Positions 51,025 to 59,985 of a stretch of 64,000 nt of DNA are shown one piece after another. Under the pieces are notes generated by a model. That model was not told where the DNA came from and ran no database searches. It saw nothing but the letters and a program-made list of their open reading frames with translations. The translations under genes and the position numbers were made by a program. The first letter of the stretch is position 1. Every line of letters starts with the position of its first letter. This DNA comes from Alkalicoccus halolimnae (GTDB lineage: Bacteria > Bacillota > Bacilli > Bacillales > Salisediminibacteriaceae). The stretch spans positions 434,001 through 498,000 of the forward strand of contig NZ_CP144914.1 in NCBI RefSeq assembly GCF_008014775.2, in the 5' to 3' direction.

Positions 51025-52059
51025 ATGACAGATGTTCATTATTTCCCGAGATACTCGCAGAAAGAAAATATGGTTACGAATAACACCTTGTTATTATTCA
51101 GCCGTTTGTACCAGAACAGTCCGGCAAAGTTCTCTCTGTTTATCAATTCTATCTTGGAAGATAACGAAAAAGAGTTGAATACATCGGTTCAATTTAAGCA
51201 GCAGGAACGATCCAGCAGCGGTCGAGTGCCGGATGGGATTATAAGCCAGGAAAGCTTTAAAGTGGTCATTGAAACCAAACTTTACAGTCAGCAGAATATT
51301 CCTCAAATTAAAGGACATTTAGACGCTTTTGAAAAAGAAGACAATCAAATATTTCTATGGATCGATAAAGAACCGATTACAGCGACCTATAAAAAGCTAA
51401 TTAACGATGAATTACTTGATTATAATAAAAACAACGGAACGGATATAAAATTTGCTTCCACGACATTTAAAGAAATAGCTCATTCGTTTAAAGATATTCT
51501 TCAGGAATTTGATTTGGAAATGATCGCTTTGATTGATGACTATGAGAAGTTCTGTCACGAATCGGGGCTTGTCGATAATTTAAATAATACGGTGCGTGTC
51601 GTATTAACGGGGAATACCTTCGATGAAAATATAAAGCATAAAATATACTTTCATCCTCAGGATCGTGGATACCAAAACACAAAGTACATCGGGTTATATA
51701 AAGATAAAGCGATCCGGGCAATCGGTAAAATAACCGGTATTGTTGATGCGCAATATGATGAAAACAGCCAGGACTTCGCTTCTTACGAAGATATCCTGGG
51801 CAGTTCTACAAAAACTCGAAAAGATCAAATAAAGCAGATCATACTGGAGTCTAAAGCTAAACACAGTTATCCAGCGGAAGAAGCCAGAAGGTTCTTTTTC
51901 GTAGACGAATACCATGAAACGGAATATATAAAAACATCCAAAGGCGGTATAGCCGGCGTACGGTATTTGGATCTCTCCGAAGTAAAAGGATATAAAGAGA
52001 AAATGAATGCAGAAGAAATTGCAGAATTACTTAAAGGGGAACATTGGGGAATTTTATAG
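51025..52059 (+). CDS. PD-(D/E)XK-type nuclease-like protein
   Basis: A 344-residue cytoplasmic protein. Near residues 67-86 the pattern RVPDGIIS...FKVVIETKLYSQQ gives the D-x(n)-E-x-K active site of PD-(D/E)XK nucleases, followed by a helix with Q (QQNIPQIKGHLDAF). The rest is alpha/beta and not recognised; the second half (FHPQDRGYQNTKYIGLYKD) may contact DNA. It is probably a defence nuclease given the adjacent hsd operon. AGGAGGATTG sets the start at 51025. No partner gene is close, so it may act alone. Confidence 0.62.
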   Translation: MTDVHYFPRYSQKENMVTNNTLLLFSRLYQNSPAKFSLFINSILEDNEKELNTSVQFKQQERSSSGRVPDGIISQESFKVVIETKLYSQQNIPQIKGHLDAFEKEDNQIFLWIDKEPITATYKKLINDELLDYNKNNGTDIKFASTTFKEIAHSFKDILQEFDLEMIALIDDYEKFCHESGLVDNLNNTVRVVLTGNTFDENIKHKIYFHPQDRGYQNTKYIGLYKDKAIRAIGKITGIVDAQYDENSQDFASYEDILGSSTKTRKDQIKQIILESKAKHSYPAEEARRFFFVDEYHETEYIKTSKGGIAGVRYLDLSEVKGYKEKMNAEEIAELLKGEHWGIL

Positions 52060-52255
52060 TTTCCCTTGAAGTAATAAATTATTTAAGTCAAAGCCAGCTT
52101 TCCAAAAAAGCGGCAGCTCCTGCATGCTGTTAGAGATGATATTTCTACAAAGGTGTTTTGAAAATATCGAATACCTATACACAGAATTGAATAACTTAAA
52201 ATTTTATTTTATAGTAATACGAAAAGAAAAAAATATAAATTTTCTGAAAATGCAG

Positions 52256-52309
52256 TTGACTTATTGTAATTAATTGTCTATACTCTAACTCAAGATGTAA
52301 CCGGTTACA
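52256..52309 (+). promoter_or_regulatory. promoter and LacI-type operator of the BtpA operon
   Basis: TTGACT (52256-52261), 17-base spacer, TATACT (52279-52284). The perfect palindrome TGTAACCGGTTACA (52296-52309) covers the region just after the start point. The central CCGG and the TGTAA arms are typical for LacI/GalR-family repressors. Confidence 0.85.
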
Positions 52310-52334
52310 CAAATCGACCTGCAGGTGAGAAAAA

Positions 52335-53318
52335 GTGAAAACAATTAGAGATGTAGCGAAGCAAGCGGAAGTTTCCGTAGCAACTGTTTCAAGGGTTGTA
52401 AATAATTCAGGGTACGTTAGTGAAAAGACTCGCAAAAAAGTTATAAACACTATTGAGTTGTTGGGGTATAAGCCAAATTCCGTTGCTCAAAGTCTTTATA
52501 ACAAAAGTTCAAAAACAGTAGGTCTAATTGTTCCTGATATTACAAACCCGTTTTTCCCGGAAATATCGAGAGCTGTTGAGGATGTGATGAATGAAAAAGG
52601 TTACACGGTTATCTTATGCAACAGTGACGCCAGCCCTCAAAAAGAAGAGAATTACTTTGATGTTCTAAGTAGAAAATATATTGATGGCATGATTGTAGTA
52701 ACTAATGAAACTGATACTTCATACCTGGATCATTACAAGCTTCCGATTGTTGCTTTAGACCGGCCTTTTTCAAAACTACCTTCTATATACACTGACAATA
52801 TTTCAGGGGCGGAAATTGCAATGAATCATTTGTATGAATGCGGATGTCAGAAAATTGCGCATATTTGCGGGCCGCGTAATATAGTAAATGCGGTAGAACG
52901 ACTGAACGGTTATAAAAAATCTTTAAACAAACTGAATTTCAACCATCTTCCTATAGTAGTTGATGGAGAATATCAGTGGCGTACGTCAGAAAAATCAGTA
53001 ATGGAGCTCTTAAATGATGATCCATCAATAGATGGAATATTTGCAGGAAATGACATCATGGCTGTTGGAGCTCTAAAAGCAGCTCAAAAACTAGGGGTAT
53101 CGGTTCCAAGTGATTTACAAATCATAGGATTTGACGGTATTGAATTAAGCAAAATGATGGTTCCTTCTTTAACTACTATCCGCCAGCCCTTGGAGGAAAT
53201 AGGCACGTTGGCTGCCCAAACTTTAATATACATGATTGAAGAAGGCAAGCAGCCGAATGCTCTACCCCCCTTTATAGGAAAACTGCAACAGGGGGAAACT
53301 ACGATGATAAAGGAGTAA
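52335..53318 (+). CDS. LacI-family transcriptional repressor
   Basis: A 327-residue repressor with GTG start. The N-terminal helix-turn-helix TIRDVAKQAEVSVATVSRVV and hinge region (YKPNSVAQSL) are followed by a periplasmic-binding-like sensor domain (about 60-325; IVPDITNPFFPEI, GIFAGNDIMAVGALKA, GFDGIELS). It is the first gene of the operon and probably autoregulates it through TGTAACCGGTTACA. The effector is likely the imported sugar or its phosphate. The ribokinase gene follows after four bases. Confidence 0.93.
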   Translation: MKTIRDVAKQAEVSVATVSRVVNNSGYVSEKTRKKVINTIELLGYKPNSVAQSLYNKSSKTVGLIVPDITNPFFPEISRAVEDVMNEKGYTVILCNSDASPQKEENYFDVLSRKYIDGMIVVTNETDTSYLDHYKLPIVALDRPFSKLPSIYTDNISGAEIAMNHLYECGCQKIAHICGPRNIVNAVERLNGYKKSLNKLNFNHLPIVVDGEYQWRTSEKSVMELLNDDPSIDGIFAGNDIMAVGALKAAQKLGVSVPSDLQIIGFDGIELSKMMVPSLTTIRQPLEEIGTLAAQTLIYMIEEGKQPNALPPFIGKLQQGETTMIKE

Positions 53319-53322
53319 ATAA

Positions 53323-54228
53323 GTGAAACCAAAAATAGTTGTAATTGGAAGTATAAATATGGACTTAATAACGGTAGCGGAAAGAATTCCTCAACAAGGG
53401 GAAACCGTTCGAGGAAGCTCATTTTTAACAAAACCTGGCGGGAAAGGTGCTAATCAGGCTGTAGCAGCCTCAAAACTAGGTGCAGACGTTTGTTTCATCG
53501 GTTGTGTTGGAAAGGATTTATTTGGAACAGAAAGTAGAGAAAACCTAGAACACCATGGTATTAAAACAAATAATATGGATAATATAACAAATTGCATGAC
53601 TGGCATCGCCAATGTGTTTTTAACTGATCATGATAACAGGATCATTGTAGTACCTGGAGCAAATGATGAAGTGTCACCAAGCATGATAAGAAAATACGAA
53701 GATGAGATCAAGGATGCAGACTTTTTACTTCTCCAATTGGAAATCCCTATAGTTTCAGTAGAGGTAGCCGCTGACCTTGCTAAAAAACATGGGACTAAAA
53801 CAATACTTAATCCTGCCCCTATTCAACGTCTTTCTGCTTCACTATTAACAAACGTTGATTATATAACACCAAACGAAACAGAGTATGAAGAGCTTGTAAC
53901 TCAAATCGATCCTCAGCTAATTCAAGATAAAGTAATACGGACTAAAGGAGAAAAGGGAGTTTCCTTTTTTAAAAACGGGGAGGAAGTTTTTGTGCCAGCT
54001 TTTCCTGTTGAGGTTATAGATACTACAGGGGCAGGTGATACTTTTATAGGAGCCTTATCTGTAGCTATGGCCGAAAGAAAAACAATCTATCAAGCATGTG
54101 TTTTTGCTAATGCTGCAGCTGCACTGGCTATAACAAAATTAGGAGCACAAGAAGGGATGCCTAAACGAGATGAGGCAGAAGTTTTTTTATCGGATAATAA
54201 TCAAGCCGATGAACAAAAATTTATATAG
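53323..54228 (+). CDS. rbsK: ribokinase-like PfkB kinase (first)
   Basis: A 301-residue cytoplasmic kinase with GTG start after AAAGGAG. PfkB signatures are GGKGANQAVAASKLGAD near 40-56 and DTTGAGDTFIGAL near 240-252, with the catalytic Asp in GAGD; NPAP in the middle (KTILNPAPIQ) is usual in ribokinases. It would phosphorylate a pentose-like substrate. A second PfkB kinase is encoded later in the operon, so at least one may have a different substrate. The ribokinase name is by family resemblance only. Confidence 0.85.
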   Translation: MKPKIVVIGSINMDLITVAERIPQQGETVRGSSFLTKPGGKGANQAVAASKLGADVCFIGCVGKDLFGTESRENLEHHGIKTNNMDNITNCMTGIANVFLTDHDNRIIVVPGANDEVSPSMIRKYEDEIKDADFLLLQLEIPIVSVEVAADLAKKHGTKTILNPAPIQRLSASLLTNVDYITPNETEYEELVTQIDPQLIQDKVIRTKGEKGVSFFKNGEEVFVPAFPVEVIDTTGAGDTFIGALSVAMAERKTIYQACVFANAAAALAITKLGAQEGMPKRDEAEVFLSDNNQADEQKFI

Positions 54229-54274
54229 TGATTTTAAGTTATAAAATAGTATTTATTTTTTATTTAAATTTTTA

Positions 54275-54288
54275 TGTAACCGTTTACA
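54275..54288 (+). promoter_or_regulatory. second LacI-type operator
   Basis: TGTAACCGTTTACA differs from the operator at 52296-52309 by one base. It lies 22 bases before the BtpA start codon in the only sizeable gap (82 bases) of the operon. It may form a repression loop with the first operator or mark an internal promoter. Confidence 0.75.
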
Positions 54289-54310
54289 TATCGAAATGGA
54301 GGAATGACAA

Positions 54311-55174
54311 ATGAGTGAGTACGTATTTCCACCTAAAGAAAATTATTTAGATCGAATTTATGGAGTGAAAAAACCAGTGATCGGGATGGTTCATCTGCGA
54401 CCATTGCCAGGTGCCCCGCATTTCCAAAGTGATGGGATGCAAGAAGCAATAGATTGGGCACTCAGAGATGCTGAAGCTCTTAAAAAGGGTGGCGTAGACG
54501 GCATTATAATCGAAAATGCTTGGGATATTCCTTTTTCAAAACCAGAAGATATAGGGTATGAAACAGTTGCTGCCATGACTGCGATTGCCGAGAGATTAAA
54601 ATTGGAATGTGATTTACCGATCGGAATTAATTGTCTTGCAAATGGAGCCATACAGGGGTTGGCAGTTGCCAAAGCTGCGGAATTACCGTTTGTGCGAGTT
54701 AATCAATGGGTGAATGCTTATGTAGCGAATGAAGGTCTTGTAGAAGGTCCTTCGGCAAAAGCCATGCGTTATCGCAGCTTGATTAAGGGAGAAGAAATTA
54801 AAGTATTCACAGATGTCCATGTTAAGCATGGAAGCCATTCTATTGTAGCAGATCGATCTTTAGCTGATCAGACTCATGATAATATATTTTTCGACAGTGA
54901 TGTACTAATTGCTACAGGAACTAGAACTGGTAATGAAACAGAGCTGGAAGAAGTTAGGGGGATAAAAGACAATACTACTTTACCAGTTATTATTGGCAGC
55001 GGAATGACAGAAAATAATGCAGAGAAAATTCTTCAAGTCGCAGATGGGTGTATAATTGGAAGTTATTTGAAGGAGAATCATCAATGGTGGAAACCGGTGG
55101 AGCAGAGCAGGGTAGAAAGATTTATGAAAGCCGTTAACAAACTTAGATATGAGCAGATCTCCCATGAAAAATAA
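54311..55174 (+). CDS. BtpA/SgcQ-family TIM-barrel protein
   Basis: A 287-residue cytoplasmic protein covering the whole BtpA family: IGMVHLRPLPGAP at the start, DGIIIENAWDIPF, GINCLANGAIQGLAVAKAA, then FTDVHVKHGSH and GSYLKENHQWWKPVE. BtpA was first linked to photosystem I in cyanobacteria, but in non-photosynthetic bacteria (E. coli SgcQ) the genes lie in sugar-catabolism loci, where the protein is a putative sugar-processing or nucleoside-related enzyme. GGAGG precedes the ATG. It overlaps the second kinase gene. The exact reaction is unknown. Confidence 0.85.
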   Translation: MSEYVFPPKENYLDRIYGVKKPVIGMVHLRPLPGAPHFQSDGMQEAIDWALRDAEALKKGGVDGIIIENAWDIPFSKPEDIGYETVAAMTAIAERLKLECDLPIGINCLANGAIQGLAVAKAAELPFVRVNQWVNAYVANEGLVEGPSAKAMRYRSLIKGEEIKVFTDVHVKHGSHSIVADRSLADQTHDNIFFDSDVLIATGTRTGNETELEEVRGIKDNTTLPVIIGSGMTENNAEKILQVADGCIIGSYLKENHQWWKPVEQSRVERFMKAVNKLRYEQISHEK

Positions 55175-56072
55175 ACTACTGGTTGCAGGTACGGTAAACA
55201 TTGATTTATCAGCAGGGTTACCACGTTTTCCAAGTACCGGGGAAACCTTAGCTTCCACTTCCTATTCAGAAAACATTGGCGGCAAAGCTGCTAATCAAGC
55301 TGTCGCAGCAAATAGATTTGGGGCGGAAGTAGTGTTTGCAGGCAAAGTAGGAGAAGACGCTTTTGGAAAAAAAGTTTTTGAATTCTTCCAGAAAGAAGGT
55401 ATCGACACTAGATATCTATATAAAAGCGAAACCGTTAATACAGGAAATTCCTTTATTTTAGTAGATACACATGGAGATAACATAATCGTAACTAATTTAC
55501 TAGCCAATCAAGAGTTAACCAAAGAAGAAATTTTTGGTGGTGTATTTGAAACTAAACCAGAAGCTGTATTACTACAATTGGAAATAGAAAATGAAGAGAT
55601 TGAAGCAGTTTTAAATACAATAAGTAAAAGAGGTATTCCGCTTTTTGTGAATTTAGCTCCGGTTAAGTATCTATCTAAAGAAGCAATGACTCGCATAGAT
55701 TACCTTATTATAAATGAAGTTGAAGCGGGGCAGTTGGCGGAAATGAAAGTTACTACAGAAGAAAAAGCGGAAGAAGCTGCAGAAATAATTTACCAAAAAA
55801 CCGGAAGTGTCATTATTATGACTCTTGGAGGAAAAGGTGTCTTAGTAAAAGAGCGAGGCTCAAAGACTTGGTTTGAAGTTCCAAAATTAGAAGCTGTGGA
55901 CACAACTGCAGCTGGAGACTGCTTTTGTGGAGTTCTCGCAGCTGAATGGTTACAGGAAAAAGATTTACATCAAGCTGTCAGATCGGCTATTAAAGCAGCT
56001 TCTAAATCTGTATTAACCAGAGGGTCTGTTCAGTCTCTACCTTATAAAGAAGAAATTCAATTGAGAGGTTAA
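55149..56072 (+). CDS. PfkB-family carbohydrate kinase (second)
   Basis: A 307-residue kinase related to the rbsK product. GGKAANQAVAANRFGAE is motif 1; motif 2 is DTTAAGDCFCGVL, in which Ala replaces the first Gly of GAGD but the catalytic Asp stays. It overlaps the end of the BtpA gene by 26 bases, or 11 if the Met at 55164 (MKNKLLVAGTVNID) is the real start; no clear ribosome binding site separates these. It likely acts after the BtpA protein or on an alternative sugar. Confidence 0.82.
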   Translation: MSRSPMKNKLLVAGTVNIDLSAGLPRFPSTGETLASTSYSENIGGKAANQAVAANRFGAEVVFAGKVGEDAFGKKVFEFFQKEGIDTRYLYKSETVNTGNSFILVDTHGDNIIVTNLLANQELTKEEIFGGVFETKPEAVLLQLEIENEEIEAVLNTISKRGIPLFVNLAPVKYLSKEAMTRIDYLIINEVEAGQLAEMKVTTEEKAEEAAEIIYQKTGSVIIMTLGGKGVLVKERGSKTWFEVPKLEAVDTTAAGDCFCGVLAAEWLQEKDLHQAVRSAIKAASKSVLTRGSVQSLPYKEEIQLRG

Positions 56073-56103
56073 CCATCACTAAAATTTATTAGGAGGTATT
56101 AAC

Positions 56104-57150
56104 ATGAAAAAAAGAAATATGGTTCTGTTCGCTGCTATTGGATCAACCTTTACGTTGCTAGCTGCCTGTGGTGAAGTTGACAACGAGAGTTTAAATGAGG
56201 AAACGGAAGCTTCGTCAAACAATGGAGGCAATAATAGTGCCGAAGCTGATTTGGAAGAAGATGTTGCAGTTGAAGCTGGAGAGGATGCTCCTACTATTGG
56301 AATGACAGTAATAAACCAGGAAGCTTGGTTTTTTACAGAGATGGTTAGGGGAGCAGAAGAAGCTGCAGAAGAGTTAGGAGTGAACTTAGCTGTTTTTAAC
56401 GCGAATAACGATACAGTAGATCAGTACAATGGTGCAGAAGATTATATCAATTCAGGTGTTGATGCTCTTGTTATTAATGCAATCGATGTAGAAGCAATGG
56501 ATCCAATAGTGGAAAGCGCGGAAGAAGAAGGTATTCCAGTAATATCTATCGATTCGGTCATTGAAAACGAAGGAGTTGATGTTCAGATAGGGGTGGATAA
56601 TTACGAATCTTCTGTAAAACTCGGAGAATATTTTAATAATTACATGGAAGAAGAGTGGGGAGAAGAAGCTATCGAAATGGGGGCAGTAGGAGCACTGAAT
56701 TCTCCAATTCAAATTAACCGTCAAGATGGTTTTATGGATACTATCCTTGAAGATGACCAAGTAGACTTAGTTAATACAGTAGATGGAGAAAATGTTCAGG
56801 AGAGAGCTCTTTCAGCTACAGAAGATTTATTTACTGCAAATCCTAATCTAAACGCTGCGTTTGCAACAGGCGAACCAGCATTCATAGGCATGGTTTCAGG
56901 CGTGAGATCACAACAAGCCCAAGATTCTATAAAACTTTTCGGGTGGGACCTAAGCGAACAAGTTATCGAGGGAATTGACGAAGGATTCGTGGAAGCTGTC
57001 GTGCAGCAGCATCCGGATGAATATGGGGCGGCTGCCATTGAAGCGGCTATTTCGTTAAACGATGGAGAAGAAGTAGAGGAAGAGATTGATATCCCAGCAT
57101 CTATTGTAACGGAAGATAATGTTGAAGATTTTCGTTACTTGTTCGAATAA
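56104..57150 (+). CDS. sugar ABC transporter substrate-binding lipoprotein
   Basis: A 348-residue lipoprotein: signal peptide with lipobox LLAAC near residue 22, an acidic linker to about 60, then an RbsB-type type I periplasmic-binding fold (TIGMTVINQEAWFFTEMVRG, DALVINAIDVEAMDPIV, IPVISIDS, GQ-like region replaced by GVDNYESSVKLGE). It captures the substrate outside the cell for the permease and ATPase that follow. AGGAGG precedes the ATG. The ligand is probably a pentose, nucleoside or related polyol; sequence alone cannot tell. Confidence 0.9.
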   Translation: MKKRNMVLFAAIGSTFTLLAACGEVDNESLNEETEASSNNGGNNSAEADLEEDVAVEAGEDAPTIGMTVINQEAWFFTEMVRGAEEAAEELGVNLAVFNANNDTVDQYNGAEDYINSGVDALVINAIDVEAMDPIVESAEEEGIPVISIDSVIENEGVDVQIGVDNYESSVKLGEYFNNYMEEEWGEEAIEMGAVGALNSPIQINRQDGFMDTILEDDQVDLVNTVDGENVQERALSATEDLFTANPNLNAAFATGEPAFIGMVSGVRSQQAQDSIKLFGWDLSEQVIEGIDEGFVEAVVQQHPDEYGAAAIEAAISLNDGEEVEEEIDIPASIVTEDNVEDFRYLFE

Positions 57151-57175
57151 AAATGAAGAATAAGGAGGTCATGAA

Positions 57176-57925
57176 ATGAGTGATAATAAAATAGAAATGC
57201 GCGGAATTGAAAAATCCTTCGGGGCGGTTAAACCGCTTCGGGGGGTGGATCTTCATTTAAAAGAAGGAGAATGTCTTGGACTTCTTGGAGATAATGGTGC
57301 TGGTAAGTCTACATTAATGAAAATTCTAAGTGGAGTAGTCATTCCTGATAAAGGATCATTTTCTTTTGAAGGACGCACAGTAAAAATTTCAAACCCTCGT
57401 GATGCTAAAGATTTGAAAATCGAAACTATTTTCCAGGATTTATCTCTATGTGACACTTTGAATGTTGCAAGTAATATGTTTCTCGGAAGAGAGCCGGTCA
57501 AAAAAGGACGCTTGATTGACCACAAAAATATGCATGAAAAAGCAAAAGCAGAACTTAATAAGTTGAAAATAAACATATCATCAACGCGCTTAAAAGTACA
57601 AAATATGTCAGGGGGGCAGCGACAAGCAGTCGCTATAGCAAGAGCTATGGCTTTTCGTCCAAAAGTGCTGATCATGGATGAGCCTACCGCAGCTCTTGGG
57701 GTAAAGGAAGTAAATATGGTGTTGAACCTCATCAATACCATTAAGGAACAAGGGGTTAGCGTTATATTGATCACTCATAGACTGCAAGACCTTTTTGAAG
57801 TCTGTGACCGGCTGATGGTTCTGCATGAAGGCAAATGTATTGATGATCGTTCAATTGACGAATTTACATTGGAAACGATAATTCAGTCAATTATGGGTAA
57901 TCCCCAGGGGGTGCAAACAATATGA
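57176..57925 (+). CDS. sugar ABC transporter ATP-binding protein (single NBD)
   Basis: A 249-residue ATPase with Walker A GDNGAGKST near 39-47, Q-loop IFQD, signature MSGGQRQ and Walker B VLIMDEPTAALG. It has only one nucleotide-binding domain, whereas RbsA/MglA/XylG ATPases have two fused. This resembles the FrcA arrangement of the Rhizobium fructose transporter, so the working transporter would contain two copies. AAGGAGG precedes the ATG, and it overlaps the permease by four bases. Confidence 0.92.
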   Translation: MSDNKIEMRGIEKSFGAVKPLRGVDLHLKEGECLGLLGDNGAGKSTLMKILSGVVIPDKGSFSFEGRTVKISNPRDAKDLKIETIFQDLSLCDTLNVASNMFLGREPVKKGRLIDHKNMHEKAKAELNKLKINISSTRLKVQNMSGGQRQAVAIARAMAFRPKVLIMDEPTAALGVKEVNMVLNLINTIKEQGVSVILITHRLQDLFEVCDRLMVLHEGKCIDDRSIDEFTLETIIQSIMGNPQGVQTI

Positions 57926-58932
57926 ATCAAACGAAAATAGCTAATAATACGGAAGCTAAAAGAGAGATACAAATAGGGCAAAATTGGAAAGAATGGGCAG
58001 TAGAGCATAAACAGATTTTAAGCATTTTTGGGATATTAATAGCTATTACGTTCAGCTTCGCGGTTTTGACAGATTCTTTCCTCACTTCTAATAACGCTTT
58101 GAATTTGATAATGCAGTTAGCACCAAACCTAATTGTCGCAGTAGCTATGACCTTTGTTATCACAACTGGTGGTATTGACTTGTCGGTGGGTTCTATTCTT
58201 GCCCTTGCCAGTGCTTTGACGGCTGTTTTGTTAAGTGCAGGATTTGCTACACCCGTGGTTCTTTTACTAGTGATCATGGCAGGTATATTGATGGGAAGCA
58301 TCAATGGTTATATAGTAGCTTACCATGCAATACCACCTCTAATTGTAACACTTGCTGCGATGCTCTATGTTCGAGGGCTGGCACTGTTAATAACAGGTGG
58401 ATATTCTGTTGCTATTGCCTCGGATAGTGGGCTGCTAACTGTTGGAATAGGAACTTTTCTCGGAATCCCTGTACCAGCAATTTTAGCAATATTGATTATG
58501 GTCATAGGAATAATCGCCTTGCGTCATACTAGATACGGTACTTATGTGACGGGAATTGGGGCTAATGAAGAAGCTGTGCGCCGATCGGGAGTAAACACTA
58601 AAACTGTTAAGTTGTTTACGTACATGTTTAGTGGAGGAGCAGCTGCATTGGCTGGTCTGATCATCGCTTCACGTCTTGGATCAGGTTCTTCAAATATTGG
58701 ACTGATGTTTGAACTTGATATTATAGCTGCTGTAGTTTTAGGAGGCACTGCACTATTTGGAGGAGCTGGTACAATTATTGGGTCTCTTATCGGGGTTACT
58801 ATCATTGGAGTTATAAATAACGGATTAACACTTATGCAAGTTTCTCCATATGTTATTCAAATTGTGGAAGGTATAGTCTTACTAATTGCAGTTATAGTTA
58901 ATATCAGAGTGTTTGGCCGCAAACGTATGTAG
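57922..58932 (+). CDS. sugar ABC transporter permease (RbsC-like)
   Basis: A 336-residue membrane protein with about nine or ten helices. The family region GGIDLSVGSILALASAL (about 75-92) and GANEEAVRRSGVNTKTVKLFTY, the ATPase-contact loop, identify it as an RbsC/XylH-type permease. The N-terminal 35 residues are cytoplasmic. ATGA overlap with the ATPase gene indicates translational coupling. With the preceding two genes it forms a complete importer. Confidence 0.93.
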   Translation: MNQTKIANNTEAKREIQIGQNWKEWAVEHKQILSIFGILIAITFSFAVLTDSFLTSNNALNLIMQLAPNLIVAVAMTFVITTGGIDLSVGSILALASALTAVLLSAGFATPVVLLLVIMAGILMGSINGYIVAYHAIPPLIVTLAAMLYVRGLALLITGGYSVAIASDSGLLTVGIGTFLGIPVPAILAILIMVIGIIALRHTRYGTYVTGIGANEEAVRRSGVNTKTVKLFTYMFSGGAAALAGLIIASRLGSGSSNIGLMFELDIIAAVVLGGTALFGGAGTIIGSLIGVTIIGVINNGLTLMQVSPYVIQIVEGIVLLIAVIVNIRVFGRKRM

Positions 58933-58950
58933 TTTTAAGGAGGTGTGAAT

Positions 58951-59985
58951 ATGCCAGAAGTTCAAACAGTTACTGGTCTTATTCCAGTTGAGAATTTAGG
59001 TATTACTCTGATGCATGAACATATATTTGTGGACAGAAGACATTTATGGAAGAAACCACAAGAAGTGGAGGATTCGTTTGCTTATGCTCCAGTTTCATTG
59101 TCGATTGTAAACGAATTAAAGCATACTCCCTACGGAAACCTTGATAACAATCATTATACTGACTTAGAAGAATCTTCTCAGGAATTAGATTATTTCAAAA
59201 GTGAAGGTGGAGGCAGTGTAGTAGATGTAACCATTCCAGGGATTGGTCGCGATCCGGAGAAGTTAAAACAAGTTTCAGAGAATACAGAGCTTCCTGTCAT
59301 TATGGGATGTGGATACTATTTGGAACCTACTTTTCCTCCAGGAGTTAAAGAAGCTTCTAAAGAACAAATACGTGACTGGATACTTCAAGATATATACGAA
59401 GGTGTAGGTCCTGAAAAAATTAAAGCAGGAATTATAGGCGAAATAGGTATCAGTCCATATAAGACAGCGGCAGAAGTGAAAGTACTCAGAGGCGCAGCTA
59501 TGGCTCAACGTGAATCTGGTCGTGTGTTAACTATTCACATGCCAGGATGGGAGCGGTACGGTCATGAAGTGCTGGATATCGTGGAAGAAGAGGGAGGAGA
59601 TATTGACTTGGTTATTCTGGATCACATGAACCCAAGTCACGAAGATATCAGCTATCAAACCTCTCTTGCAGAAAGAGGTGCCTATCTCGAATACGATATG
59701 ATAGGTATTGAATTACTTTTTCCAGAAGGACAATCTCCTTCCGATGAACAAAGTGCACAAGCTATTTGTGAATTATTAGATCGAGGATTTGAAAAATCTC
59801 TACTTCTCTCACAAGATGTGTTTCTGAAGTCACTTTTAAGAAAATATGGAGGAGGTGGCTTTAGTCATCTTCTTAGACATTTTGTTCCACGATTAAAAAG
59901 AATGGGAGTGAGCGAAAAAGAAATTCATACTATGCTGGAAAACAATCCTCAGCAATTGTTTTCAAAAGCTTCGGTGAAAGTATGA
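58951..59985 (+). CDS. phosphotriesterase homologue (binuclear metal hydrolase)
   Basis: A 344-residue TIM-barrel amidohydrolase of the phosphotriesterase (PHP/YhfV) family. Metal ligands are visible: H22 and H24 in MHEHIF, a bridging acid E164 in GEIG (Glu instead of the carbamylated Lys of true phosphotriesterases), H196 in TIHMPG, H225 in LDHMNPSH and D289 in SQDVF. Family members include lactonases and unknown phosphoesterases. AAGGAGG lies seven bases before the ATG at 58951; the GTG at 58945 overlaps it. It overlaps the peptidase gene by four bases. Confidence 0.9.
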   Translation: MPEVQTVTGLIPVENLGITLMHEHIFVDRRHLWKKPQEVEDSFAYAPVSLSIVNELKHTPYGNLDNNHYTDLEESSQELDYFKSEGGGSVVDVTIPGIGRDPEKLKQVSENTELPVIMGCGYYLEPTFPPGVKEASKEQIRDWILQDIYEGVGPEKIKAGIIGEIGISPYKTAAEVKVLRGAAMAQRESGRVLTIHMPGWERYGHEVLDIVEEEGGDIDLVILDHMNPSHEDISYQTSLAERGAYLEYDMIGIELLFPEGQSPSDEQSAQAICELLDRGFEKSLLLSQDVFLKSLLRKYGGGGFSHLLRHFVPRLKRMGVSEKEIHTMLENNPQQLFSKASVKV

